Shown one piece after another: positions 47,512 through 56,871 of a stretch of 64,000 nt of DNA (the stretch's first letter is position 1; every line of letters starts with the position of its first letter). The notes beneath the pieces were generated by a model. The model was not told where the DNA came from. It saw nothing but the letters and a program-made list of their open reading frames with translations, and made no database searches. The stretch is taken from assembly GCF_017368475.1 (NCBI RefSeq), contig NZ_JAFNJE010000015.1:1-64000 (forward strand), in the 5' to 3' direction. Position numbers and translations under genes: made by a program. Source of the DNA: Alteromonas sp. 5E99-2 (GTDB lineage Bacteria > Pseudomonadota > Gammaproteobacteria > Enterobacterales > Alteromonadaceae).

Positions 47512-48630
47512 ATGTTATTGAAAGAAATTTTGGGCTTATCGTCTAACAAACGATTATTAAGCCTTGCAGGTATTTCTGTAGTTACCGCAATTGCGGGAAT
47601 GGGGTGTTCAAGCACTGATTCAGATGCAAGTAAAGCAGAGAGTAAAACCACCCTTGTACACCCAGGGCAAGTTATCGATTTATCATATTGGAATATTACA
47701 TTACCTCAAGATGCCAATAATGATGGCAAGCCAGATCAAATAAAAACCAAAGACATTCAAGCCTACACTCACGATGACTACTTTTATGTCAATGACAGTG
47801 GTGAAGTGGTGTTTACCAGCCCTAACGTAGCGGTTACTACGGCAAACTCTAAAAATACGAGAAGCGAACTTAGGCACATGATGCGTGGTTTTGATACCCG
47901 TATTAAAACAAAAGCGCCTAAGAATAACTTCGCAATAGCGTCGCATAAAAATGCAGACGCATTTGCACAGATTGGGGGTAAACTAAACGCAACTTTGCAT
48001 GTTGATCACGTAGCAGTAAACAGCAGCAAGCCTGAGTTAAAACCAACCTATTCTGTTGTTGTTGGTCAAATTCATGCGGGTAAAGATAAAGTCCCTGTAG
48101 ATGGTTTTGGCTATGGCAATGAACCAATCAAGATTTATTTTAAAAAATACCCTAACCATGAAACCGGTTCTGTATTTTGGAACTATGAACGAAATCTTCC
48201 TAAAGAAGATCCAAACCGCACTGATATCGCTTATCCTGTGTGGGGAAATACGTGGGAAAATCCCAATGATCCTAAAGCTGCTGGAATAGCATTAGGTGAA
48301 GACTTTAGTTACGAAATTAACGTATACAAAGACACCATGTATTTGACCTTTACTGCTGAAGGAAAAGAAACGATTGAATACGCGGTAAATCTAGCTGATA
48401 ACGTTGATCCATACGGTAACGTAGATAGCAAGGATCATCCTCAAGGTTATACGGGAGATTGGCATTACTTTAAAGCGGGTGCGTACAACCAATGCAATGG
48501 TGGTACGAAGCACGCATTTTGGGGAACCGGTTGTGGTGGAACAGGCGATTGGGAAACTGACTTCAAAAATGGCGACTATACCCAAGTGACTTTTTCTAAA
48601 ATTGAATTGAGTCAGGGCGAAAAGCGTTAA
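47512..48630 (+). CDS. PL7 alginate lyase lipoprotein
   Basis: 372 aa from ATG 47512, which has AGAGAAG 6 bases upstream (the in-frame GTG at 47491 is weaker). The N-terminus is a signal sequence with AGMGC (C32), a near-lipobox. The PL7 domain carries RSELR (117-121), QIH (186-188), FKKYPNHETGSVFWNYE, and YFKAGAYNQC (319-328). C-terminal cysteines could form a disulfide. It is a compact form of the same enzyme family as the 43014 protein, without binding modules. Co-directional with GH2. Confidence 0.9.
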   Translation: MLLKEILGLSSNKRLLSLAGISVVTAIAGMGCSSTDSDASKAESKTTLVHPGQVIDLSYWNITLPQDANNDGKPDQIKTKDIQAYTHDDYFYVNDSGEVVFTSPNVAVTTANSKNTRSELRHMMRGFDTRIKTKAPKNNFAIASHKNADAFAQIGGKLNATLHVDHVAVNSSKPELKPTYSVVVGQIHAGKDKVPVDGFGYGNEPIKIYFKKYPNHETGSVFWNYERNLPKEDPNRTDIAYPVWGNTWENPNDPKAAGIALGEDFSYEINVYKDTMYLTFTAEGKETIEYAVNLADNVDPYGNVDSKDHPQGYTGDWHYFKAGAYNQCNGGTKHAFWGTGCGGTGDWETDFKNGDYTQVTFSKIELSQGEKR

Positions 48631-48651
48631 AACTGACACTATTTAGTATTA

Positions 48652-48680
48652 AAAGCCCTTTATATTTAAAGGGCTTTTTT
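48652..48680 (+). terminator. intrinsic terminator after the second PL7 gene
   Basis: AAAGCCCTTTA (48652-48662) pairs with TAAAGGGCTTT (48667-48677) around TATT, then a T run. Ends the GH2-PL7 unit. The next 220 bases before 48902 show no gene; the start there has AGGGG close upstream. Confidence 0.88.
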
Positions 48681-48901
48681 GATTCCACCTTCTTTGCAGG
48701 TGCTCATTGTGAAATTCGCTCAATATCTGCATTTTTCTGGTTGCGCATCTCCGCTTATTATTTCGTGTGTTCATCGTAACTAAGTTCAAGGCCGAGGCTG
48801 AGTGATTTAATTTAGCCTGATTCATGATCTGAATTTTTCATGAACACTGATACCCACGCAGTTTGTGCCATTAAAAAAATAAAAATATCTAGGGGAAAAC
48901 C

Positions 48902-51900
48902 ATGTTTAACAAAATTAGGCCTGTAGTAATGACTACGGTGCTTTGCGTTACCGTTTTTTGTTCGAATACGTTCGCAGCTAAGAAAGGAGATGAAGAAACA
49001 TCTACTTTGTCTAGTGCGACATTTAAAGGCTTATCGTTAAGAAATATTGGACCTGCGTTTATGTCAGGTCGTATTGCAGACATTGCCATTGATCCTAACG
49101 ACGAAAGCGTTTGGTACGTTGGCGCTGGTTCTGGTGGCGTTTGGAAAACAATTAATGCTGGTGTGACGTGGAAGCCGGTATTTGATGACCAAGACGTCTA
49201 TGCCATCGGTGCTGTTGCTTTGGACCCTCAAAATAGCGCAAACGTTTGGGTAGGAACTGGAGAAAACGTCGGTGGTCGTCACATTAGTTTTGGCGATGGC
49301 ATTTACTTGAGTAAAGACGGCGGTGGCTCATGGAAAAACATGGGGTTAAAAACCAGCCAACATATTTCAGAAATTATAGTTCATCCGACAAACTCAGATG
49401 TTGTTTGGGTTGCAGTTCAAGGCAACCTTTGGGCTGAAGGTGGTGAGCGAGGTTTATACAAAACGACCAATGGCGGTAAAGATTGGGAACGCACATTAGG
49501 CGATGACCAATGGACTGGTGTTACCGATCTTATTATTGACCCAAGAGATCCTAACGTATTGTACGCTGCAACATGGCAGCGCCACCGTACTGTTGCTGCT
49601 TATTATGGCGGTGGCCCGAATTCAGGTTTACACAAATCAGTAGATGGCGGCGAAACATGGACTAAATTAACCCAAGGCTTACCGAAAGGAGAGTTGGGTA
49701 AAATAGGCTTAGCTATTTCGCCAATGCAACCGGATGTAGTCTATGCAGCCATTGAAACTGAACGTCGTACTGGCGCAGTTTACCGTTCGTCTGACCGTGG
49801 TGCATCATGGGTTAAAGGTGCTGATGCGGTAGCTGGAGGCACGGGTCCACATTACTACCAAGAGCTTTATGTTAGCCCTCATTATTTCGACCATATCTTT
49901 TTGGCTGGTGTGCGTATGCAGCAGTCTCATGATGGCGGTAAAACCTTTACCACAATGAAAGAAGAACATAAGCACTCTGATAACCATGCCATGGAGTTTG
50001 TGGGTTCTGATAAAAACTACATGATTGTTGGGTCTGATGGCGGTATTTATGAAAGCTACGACCAGGGTGAAAATTGGCGTTTTGTGAACAATTTACCCAT
50101 CACTCAATACTATAAAGTTGCGGTCGATGATGACGCGCCGTTTTATAATATTTACGGTGGAACACAAGACAACAATACTCAAGGCGGACCTTCTCGCACG
50201 GATAACTCTCACGGTATTTTAAACGCCGATTGGCAAGTGGTGTTATTTGGTGATGGTCATCAGCCAGCAACAGAGCCTGGCAACCCTGATATTGTTTATG
50301 CTGAATGGCAACAAGGTAATTTAACGCGTTACGACCGTACCAACGGTGAAATTGTTTATATTCAACCTCAACCTGAAAAAGGTGAAGGTGCCGAACGTTT
50401 TAACTGGGATGCACCTATTTTAGTTAGCCCACATAAGCCAAGCAGACTTTACTACGCATCACATCGCGTGTGGCGTTCAGAAGATAGAGGTGATTCATGG
50501 ACTGCTATATCTGGTGATTTAACTAAGAACTTAGAAAGAATACGTCAACCTATCATGGGTGGACAGCAAAGCTGGGATGGTCCTTGGGATATCTTCGCTA
50601 TGTCTCAGTTTTCTACTATTACTTCTTTAGCTGAATCGCCAGTTCAAGAAGGGCTTATTTACGCAGGTACAGATGATGGTCACATTCAGGTAACCGATAA
50701 CGGTGGCCAAAACTGGCGTAAAATTGAAGTCGGTAACTTGCCAAAAGTGCCAGATACTGCCTTTATTAATGACATAAAAGCCGATTTGTTCGATGCCGAT
50801 ACGGTGTATATCTCTTTAGATAATCATAAATACGGTGATTTCACACCTTACTTATTGAAAAGTACTAACCGAGGTAAGTCATGGAAGTCTATCGCGGGTG
50901 ATTTACCTGACAACCACCTTGTATGGCGCATGGTACAAGATCACGTCGATAAAGACTTATTGTTCGCTGCTACTGAGTTTGGATTGTTCTTTAGCCCGAA
51001 TAGCGGTCAGAAATGGGTGAAACTAGAAGGTGGTGTACCGACGATTTCATTTCGTGATTTAGCAATACAACGTCGTGAAAATGATCTTGTAGGTGCGAGT
51101 TTTGGCCGTGGCTTCTTCATTCTTGATGATTATACTGCGCTGAGAGATGTGTCTGAAAAAGCCCTAGAACAAGAAGCTATCTTATTCCCTACGCGTAAAG
51201 CTTGGTGGTATATCGAGCGCGCGCCATTAGGGCGAGGAGCAAAAGGCAACCATGGTGCAACTTTATATGCAGCGCCTAACCCTGAGTTCGGTGCGACCTT
51301 TACTTATTACTTAAAAGACGACATTAAGTCACATAAAGCAACACGCCAAGCAAACGAAAAGGCATTAAAGAAAGACGACAAAACAGTGCCGTTTCCTTCT
51401 TGGGATGAACTTGAAGTTGAAGCTCGTGAAGTTGCTCCTGTGATTTGGTTTACTATTAAAGATAAGACTGGAAACGTTGTTCGCCGCATGTCAGCAAAAG
51501 CTAGCAAAGGGTTTCACCGTGCAACATGGGATTTACGTTGGCCTGCTTTCCAAGCGGTCACTTCTCAAGGTAGAACACCACAGGGAATGATGGTTGCACC
51601 GGGTACTTATAGTGTGACAATGAGCAAAGAAGTAGATGGTGTTATTACTGAATTGCAAGCAGCGCAAACCTTTGAGGTTGAACCTTTACGTAAAGCGGGT
51701 GCATTAAAAGATGTGAATCCTGCTGAAGTAACAGCGTTCTGGCAAGAGTTGTCTGATACACAGCGAGTGATGACGGCTGTAGATGCGGCCCTAAGTAATG
51801 CAGTGAAACACTTGAAGTCGTTGAAAACCGCGATGCATAGAACAACGCAAGCACCTGGAGACTTAGATGCAGACTACGCAGCATTGAGTCAAAAGTTATT

Positions 51901-52186
51901 CGCATTAGATACTAAATTGAACGGTAACCCTGCGAAAAACCAAGTAGGCGCATGGACTGAACCGGGTATTTATGACCGTTTGAGCCATGTTAACATTGGT
52001 ACATTCCGTTCTACGTATGGCCCTACTCCAGCTATTCGTAGAAGTTTAGATATCGCGAAAGAAGAAATAACTGAGCTAAGAACATCACTCAATGCCATTT
52101 TAACGCAAGATATTCCTGCGTTTGAACAGAAACTTCATAGCGCAGGTGCGCCTTGGGTTCCTGGGCAAGATTTACCTAGCTTATAA
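48902..52186 (+). CDS. large exported Asp-box/BNR repeat protein (VPS10/sortilin-like)
   Basis: 1094 aa. Signal peptide about 1-25 (ending NTFA). About eleven Asp-box (S-x-D-x-G-x-x-W) motifs, for example SKDGGGSWKN, TTNGGKDWER, SVDGGETWTK, SSDRGASWVK, SYDQGENWRF, SEDRGDSWTA, TDNGGQNWRK and STNRGKSWKS, forming one or two beta-propellers. A C-terminal sandwich and coiled region (about 830-1094) follows. Such proteins are often labelled glycosyl hydrolase, but I see no assigned catalytic residues. Isolated by terminators on both sides. Confidence 0.8.
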   Translation: MFNKIRPVVMTTVLCVTVFCSNTFAAKKGDEETSTLSSATFKGLSLRNIGPAFMSGRIADIAIDPNDESVWYVGAGSGGVWKTINAGVTWKPVFDDQDVYAIGAVALDPQNSANVWVGTGENVGGRHISFGDGIYLSKDGGGSWKNMGLKTSQHISEIIVHPTNSDVVWVAVQGNLWAEGGERGLYKTTNGGKDWERTLGDDQWTGVTDLIIDPRDPNVLYAATWQRHRTVAAYYGGGPNSGLHKSVDGGETWTKLTQGLPKGELGKIGLAISPMQPDVVYAAIETERRTGAVYRSSDRGASWVKGADAVAGGTGPHYYQELYVSPHYFDHIFLAGVRMQQSHDGGKTFTTMKEEHKHSDNHAMEFVGSDKNYMIVGSDGGIYESYDQGENWRFVNNLPITQYYKVAVDDDAPFYNIYGGTQDNNTQGGPSRTDNSHGILNADWQVVLFGDGHQPATEPGNPDIVYAEWQQGNLTRYDRTNGEIVYIQPQPEKGEGAERFNWDAPILVSPHKPSRLYYASHRVWRSEDRGDSWTAISGDLTKNLERIRQPIMGGQQSWDGPWDIFAMSQFSTITSLAESPVQEGLIYAGTDDGHIQVTDNGGQNWRKIEVGNLPKVPDTAFINDIKADLFDADTVYISLDNHKYGDFTPYLLKSTNRGKSWKSIAGDLPDNHLVWRMVQDHVDKDLLFAATEFGLFFSPNSGQKWVKLEGGVPTISFRDLAIQRRENDLVGASFGRGFFILDDYTALRDVSEKALEQEAILFPTRKAWWYIERAPLGRGAKGNHGATLYAAPNPEFGATFTYYLKDDIKSHKATRQANEKALKKDDKTVPFPSWDELEVEAREVAPVIWFTIKDKTGNVVRRMSAKASKGFHRATWDLRWPAFQAVTSQGRTPQGMMVAPGTYSVTMSKEVDGVITELQAAQTFEVEPLRKAGALKDVNPAEVTAFWQELSDTQRVMTAVDAALSNAVKHLKSLKTAMHRTTQAPGDLDADYAALSQKLFALDTKLNGNPAKNQVGAWTEPGIYDRLSHVNIGTFRSTYGPTPAIRRSLDIAKEEITELRTSLNAILTQDIPAFEQKLHSAGAPWVPGQDLPSL

Positions 52187-52211
52187 AAATAAAGTAACAT
52201 AATAAAAAATA

Positions 52212-52235
52212 GCCGCTGCACTTAGGTGTAGCGGC
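52212..52235. terminator. hairpin with T tail on the minus strand
   Basis: Ten-base arms GCCGCTGCAC (52212-52221) and GTGTAGCGGC (52226-52235) with one mismatch. The adjacent run is A on the plus strand upstream and no T follows, so the canonical tail is on the minus strand. It may still end the 48902 gene. Confidence 0.5.
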
Positions 52236-52253
52236 CTAATCACAATCTCTTTA

Positions 52254-54134
52254 ATGAAGCATCAATTAACACATCTTTCTTATTTAGCCTTATTTGTCTC
52301 ATTTAGTTTATTTGCCAGTGAAGAGGTTGATGAACATATTGTCGTACACGCAGATACACCTTCTTATTTATATCATTTACAAGATACATTACCTGTTTCG
52401 ACCATTGAAGGAAGCCCGTTAAACAGCTCCTTAAGTATTGCAGAAGCGTTAACTTCAGCGCCAGAAGTGACTTTCAATGGGCAAGGTGGATTACTACAAA
52501 CCTTGAGTATCCGAGGTCTGTCTCGATGGAGAGTGCAAACCTTAGTGGAAGGTATTCCTATCCACTCAGAAAGACGAGCGGGAAATACCGCTGAATTTAT
52601 TCCTCCTGGATTACTTGGCCGAGCGTATTTGTTGCCAGGAGCTGCATCGACTCAGTTGGGAAGCGGAGCTTTGGGCGGTGGAATAGATTTACGTTTGGCC
52701 TCATCATTTGATACTCAAATCAGCGCTGCATATGGCGTACAACAAGACTATCGAGACATTCAAGTATTAGGTGGAAGCGAAGTTGCCAATGGCGATATAC
52801 ATTGGGGGGCCAGCTATCGCCATGGCAATAACAGCGAAGCAGCTGACAATACGTCGATTTTCGACGGTTTTGAGCAATCAGCAGGATGGGTTAAATACTC
52901 ATCGACGACTACGCCAATAACAGACGCTCTTTTTTTGGTTTCAACCGCAAATAATGTGGGCAAGGCGAGTAGTGATTTACCCACAGAGCGAGTAACCGAA
53001 TACCCATCTAACGATCACTGGTTAGCTAAACTAAGGTTTAGTTGGCTAAATGCACAAGTGTATGCCCATGAGTTTTCTCTAGACACCGACGTAGTAAGGC
53101 CTGAGCAGCGCCGTAATATTTTGTCTAATTCAGCATTAAGCTGGGGCCTAAACGTGAGCGACTCGGTTTCACTGTTGGGTTTAGACGTGAATTGGAAAGC
53201 GGCGTTAGATGCACGTAGTAAAGTAGAAGCCAAAGAACAAGAAATAAGTAACGATGGCCTAGTTGTGTTTGATAGAAGTAACTTAGACGCAAACCAACAA
53301 GCCTGGTCAATTTCTGCTGATACCCTATATCAATGGCAAGAAACAGCTATTGCCGGAGGGGTTCGCTTGGAGCACTTGCGTCAACAAGATTCTTCGGCCA
53401 CACCAAGAAAAGATTCAGATACCAATAGTTCGATTTTCTTAACCGCAAAGCATCAATGGTTATCAAGTTTATCAACCAGCTTTTATTTAAGTAGTGCTTT
53501 TAGAGCGCCGGTACTCACCGAACGCTACTTTAATGGCAGTACTCCTCGTGGCGTCACTTTAGGCTCGCCCAGCCTAGAAACAGAACAAGGCAGAAATGCC
53601 CAAATTGATATTGATTACCGCAGTGATGTAATAGAGCTAGGATTCAGTGCAGCACGCCAGTGGATCGACAATTACATAGAACGCGTGTCTCTAAGTGATG
53701 AGCTACAGCAGTACATTAACGTAGGGAATGTGCAAATAGACAGCGTTAACTATGTTGTCGCAATACCTTTAACTTCAAGGTTTAACGCGCGTTTCAGCGG
53801 CCAGTGGTTATGGGGTGAAGACGATGAAGGTTTAGCCATTAACGACGTTAGCCCCCACGAGCACAATGTACGCTTAAGTTATCAAGGCCAAAATATTGAA
53901 ACCTGGCTAAACACCACCTACCGACAACGCCACCGTAGACCAGGAACAAGCGAATTGCCCATAGGCAGCGCGGTTTACTTGCAGCTAGGATTAAGCGCGG
54001 CTGTGTCTGATTCACTATCAATTAATATTCAAGTGAACAACCTGACAAACAGAACCTACGCCGTGAGCACTGATGACTTGTCGCCTTTAGCTAGAGGCAG
54101 AGACATACAAATTAACGGGACGTACGTATTTTGA
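52254..54134 (+). CDS. TonB-dependent receptor
   Basis: 626 aa outer-membrane receptor, small for the family. Signal peptide about 1-21 (ending LFAS). A TonB-box-like EHIVVHAD is followed by the plug (LNSSLSIAEALTSAPEVTFN, then LSIRGLSRWRVQTLVEGIPI, GSGALGGGIDL). The barrel has TERYFNGSTPRGVTLGSPSL and ends RGRDIQINGTYVF with terminal Phe. Resembles siderophore/haem/metal-type receptors more than the large receptor at 1-2876. Coupled to the globin gene below by a TTGA overlap. Confidence 0.9.
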   Translation: MKHQLTHLSYLALFVSFSLFASEEVDEHIVVHADTPSYLYHLQDTLPVSTIEGSPLNSSLSIAEALTSAPEVTFNGQGGLLQTLSIRGLSRWRVQTLVEGIPIHSERRAGNTAEFIPPGLLGRAYLLPGAASTQLGSGALGGGIDLRLASSFDTQISAAYGVQQDYRDIQVLGGSEVANGDIHWGASYRHGNNSEAADNTSIFDGFEQSAGWVKYSSTTTPITDALFLVSTANNVGKASSDLPTERVTEYPSNDHWLAKLRFSWLNAQVYAHEFSLDTDVVRPEQRRNILSNSALSWGLNVSDSVSLLGLDVNWKAALDARSKVEAKEQEISNDGLVVFDRSNLDANQQAWSISADTLYQWQETAIAGGVRLEHLRQQDSSATPRKDSDTNSSIFLTAKHQWLSSLSTSFYLSSAFRAPVLTERYFNGSTPRGVTLGSPSLETEQGRNAQIDIDYRSDVIELGFSAARQWIDNYIERVSLSDELQQYINVGNVQIDSVNYVVAIPLTSRFNARFSGQWLWGEDDEGLAINDVSPHEHNVRLSYQGQNIETWLNTTYRQRHRRPGTSELPIGSAVYLQLGLSAAVSDSLSINIQVNNLTNRTYAVSTDDLSPLARGRDIQINGTYVF

Positions 54135-54574
54135 ATTTAACTCCTACTGAATACGGAACAGGGGATGCAACCTATAACGCCGCTGGTGGCGAAGATGGTA
54201 TTCGTCGTTTAGTGAATTGCTTTTATGACGAAATGAGAGACAACCCTGATTATCAGCGTATTTGGGGCTGGCACCCCGAAGACAAAACGACTGACAATGG
54301 CAGCAAAGCCTTGTCGCGAGATAAACTAGCAAGCTTTCTGTGTGGCTGGATGGGCGGACCTAAACGGTACCAAGAAAAGTATGGGGGAATTAATATTCCA
54401 CATGCTCATAAACACTTATCAATTACTGACGTCGAGCGAGATATGTGGTTGAGCTGCATGAGCTTTGCACTGTCACAACAAGGCTATCCAGAAGCATTTC
54501 AGAAATACCTTATTGAACAACTTTCACGGCCTGCCCAAATGGTTACTAATACATGCGCAGCAAATTATAAGTAG
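54131..54574 (+). CDS. group II truncated haemoglobin
   Basis: 147 aa cytoplasmic haem protein. FYDEMRDNPDY (31-41) carries the B10-type Tyr, WGWHPED follows, and PHAHKHLSI (90-98) contains the likely proximal His (H93), with MW of the G helix at 105-106. The start is TTG, whose last bases form the stop of the receptor gene; no ATG is in frame before the globin fold. A role in O2/NO chemistry or haem handling is inferred; co-expression with a TonB receptor is notable. Confidence 0.85.
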   Translation: MNLTPTEYGTGDATYNAAGGEDGIRRLVNCFYDEMRDNPDYQRIWGWHPEDKTTDNGSKALSRDKLASFLCGWMGGPKRYQEKYGGINIPHAHKHLSITDVERDMWLSCMSFALSQQGYPEAFQKYLIEQLSRPAQMVTNTCAANYK

Positions 54575-54733
54575 TTAAATAATATCAGAATGGTTATTCT
54601 TATAATTAATAATTGGTTTGATAACGGTTAAACCTTGTATATTTAGTAGACTGGCGAGCCTTAATTCTATATATTCGCGCCTCTTTTTCTGCGTTCATTC
54701 GCTTTTTGTTTTTACTTACTCCGGAATACACTT

Positions 54734-56326
54734 GTGATCACGACTGCCAACATAACAATGCAATTTGGTTCAGAGCCTTTATTTGAAAATATTTCTGCTA
54801 AATTCGGCAATGGCAACCGCTATGGTCTGATTGGGGCGAATGGGTGTGGTAAATCTACATTCATGAAAATACTCAGTGGCAAACTTACGCCAAGTGCCGG
54901 AAACGTATCATTGGCACCTGATACCAAGCTGGGCATCTTGAATCAAGACCAGTTCGCGTTTGAAGACATGTCAGTGGTTGACGCCGTGATCATGGGCGAC
55001 CGTGAGTTATGGGACGTAAAGCAGCGTCGTGATGAAATTTACAGCAAAGCTGATATGACCGAAGAAGAAGGCATGGAAGTAGCCGAGCTAGAAGTTAAAT
55101 TTGCAGAAATGGATGGCTATACCGCAGAGTCTCGTGCAGGTGATATTTTGATTTCTGCTGGAATTGAAGAAAGCTATCATTTTGGTCTCATGCGAGAAGT
55201 TGCTCCAGGACGAAAAGTTAGGGTGCTGTTGGCCCAAGCCTTGTTTGCTGACCCAGATATACTGCTACTTGATGAACCTACCAACAACTTGGATATCTAC
55301 ACCATACATTGGTTGGCGGAAGAGCTAAACAAGCGTAAATCCACCATGATTATTATTTCTCATGACAGACACTTTTTGAATTCTGTGTGTACTCATATGG
55401 CGGATATTGATTACGGCGAGTTACGTATTTATCCGGGTAATTATGATGCGTTTAGTGAGGCTGCTGCTGCGGTGCAAGAACAGCTTCACAATGAAAATGC
55501 GAAAAAAGCCACAGAAATACAAGAATTACAGAGCTTTGTAGCGCGCTTCTCTGCTAATGCTTCAAAAGCAAAGCAAGCGACCTCAAGAGCGAAACGCCTA
55601 GAAAAAATTGAATTGAATGACATTAAAGCGTCTAGTCGTCGCAAGCCTTTTATTCAGTTTAAGCAGCATAAAAAACTGCATCGTTTAGCCCTAACGCTAG
55701 AAGATTTAGGCCATAGTTATACTAACACACCGTTATTTTCCAACGGTAACTTGTTGTTAGAAGCGGGCGCAAAGCTGGCGATTATTGGTGAAAATGGCGC
55801 GGGTAAAACCACCTTATTGAAATGCCTAATTGACGAAGTTAAGGCTAATGAAGGTACAGTAAAATGGGCTGAAAATGCGGTAGCGGGTTATATTCCTCAA
55901 GACAGTTCAGCAGACTTTGCTGCAGACATTAATATGTTTGATTGGATGTCGCAATGGCGTCAACCAAAGCACGACGACTTACAAGTAAAAGCTATGTTAG
56001 GGCGCTTACTGTTTAGTGCTGACGACTTTAAGAAAAAGGTCGGAGTGTGTTCTGGGGGTGAAAAAAACCGCCTCTTGTTTGGTAAGTTAATGCTGCAAGA
56101 TATCAATGTTTTAGTGTTGGATGAACCCACTAACCATTTAGATATGGAATCAATTGAAGCGTTAAATCAAGGGATAATGAATTTTGAAGGTACAGTGATT
56201 TTTGTGAGTCACGATCTCGAATTTATTACCTCGTTGGCAACGCAAATTATTGAAATAACAGATAACAAAATTAATCACTTCGAAGGTGGTTACGAAGAGT
56301 TCCAAGCTCACTTAGAAGCCCACTAA
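54734..56326 (+). CDS. ybiT: ABC-F family ATPase YbiT
   Basis: 530 aa cytosolic ABC-F protein close to E. coli YbiT. Walker A: GANGCGKS and GENGAGKTT. Walker B with [12 protein letters not shown] and [12 protein letters not shown]. The second domain carries the [12 protein letters not shown] signature. The first signature is weak ([15 protein letters not shown]), as in YbiT. Linker [23 protein letters not shown] start, SD not obvious. Acts on ribosomes. Terminated by the hairpin at 56343. Confidence 0.94.
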   Translation: MITTANITMQFGSEPLFENISAKFGNGNRYGLIGANGCGKSTFMKILSGKLTPSAGNVSLAPDTKLGILNQDQFAFEDMSVVDAVIMGDRELWDVKQRRDEIYSKADMTEEEGMEVAELEVKFAEMDGYTAESRAGDILISAGIEESYHFGLMREVAPGRKVRVLLAQALFADPDILLLDEPTNNLDIYTIHWLAEELNKRKSTMIIISHDRHFLNSVCTHMADIDYGELRIYPGNYDAFSEAAAAVQEQLHNENAKKATEIQELQSFVARFSANASKAKQATSRAKRLEKIELNDIKASSRRKPFIQFKQHKKLHRLALTLEDLGHSYTNTPLFSNGNLLLEAGAKLAIIGENGAGKTTLLKCLIDEVKANEGTVKWAENAVAGYIPQDSSADFAADINMFDWMSQWRQPKHDDLQVKAMLGRLLFSADDFKKKVGVCSGGEKNRLLFGKLMLQDINVLVLDEPTNHLDMESIEALNQGIMNFEGTVIFVSHDLEFITSLATQIIEITDNKINHFEGGYEEFQAHLEAH

Positions 56327-56342
56327 GAGTATAAATTCGATA

Positions 56343-56385
56343 AAAGGCCTGTTTTCGATATTGTATCGGACTCAGGCCTTTTTTA
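56343..56385 (+). terminator. intrinsic terminator after ybiT
   Basis: AAAGGCCTG (56343-56351) pairs with CAGGCCTTT (56373-56381). A smaller CGATA/TATCG stem sits inside the loop, and a T run follows. Confidence 0.88.
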
Positions 56386-56396
56386 TTTGGGCAAAT

Positions 56397-56798
56397 TTAC
56401 ACTACAGCAGACACTATTTTGGCCAACGCGTTCTGCATCATAGTAATGGCTTTGTGTTCGCTATCAACATTGTGCCGCAGAGCTAACTCACTAGGTGTGT
56501 TGTAGCTTACGAAAGTCTCATTATTTTCACTGCTGTGAATTAAAACCTTTAGCGGTAAATCAAGGGCAAACAAGCTGTTTTCTTGCATAAGAGGCGTGCC
56601 ACCTTGAGGTTTACCGAATATAACTAAACGGCTGGGCAGCAAAGATAAATCTACGCTTGCGGCGGCTGCCGAATGATCAACATCGGCAATGGTTTTAAAC
56701 CCTAATTCATCTATTTGCGCTTTTATTGTATTTACAGTGTCGTTAAAACTAAGTGTACTTTTAGTCTGGGTGACACCCTTTGAGCGTTCGGTTTGCAT
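56397..56798 (-). CDS. DUF302 domain protein
   Basis: 133 aa. DUF302 fold from about residue 5, with TLSFNDTVNTIKAQIDELGF, RLVIFGKPQGGTPLMQ and LPLKVLIH, the family core. No signal peptide at this start. ATG 56798 is chosen for GAGGAG about 9 bases upstream; an in-frame ATG at 56822 adds 8 residues but has no ribosome site. Function unknown. Confidence 0.85.
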   Translation of the reverse strand: MQTERSKGVTQTKSTLSFNDTVNTIKAQIDELGFKTIADVDHSAAAASVDLSLLPSRLVIFGKPQGGTPLMQENSLFALDLPLKVLIHSSENNETFVSYNTPSELALRHNVDSEHKAITMMQNALAKIVSAVV

Positions 56799-56871
56799 TG
56801 AGTTTAACTCCTCGGTTTTCATTGTGTAGTATGAAGACCGAGGAAGAACACAAAAAGTAACGGATTTTTAC

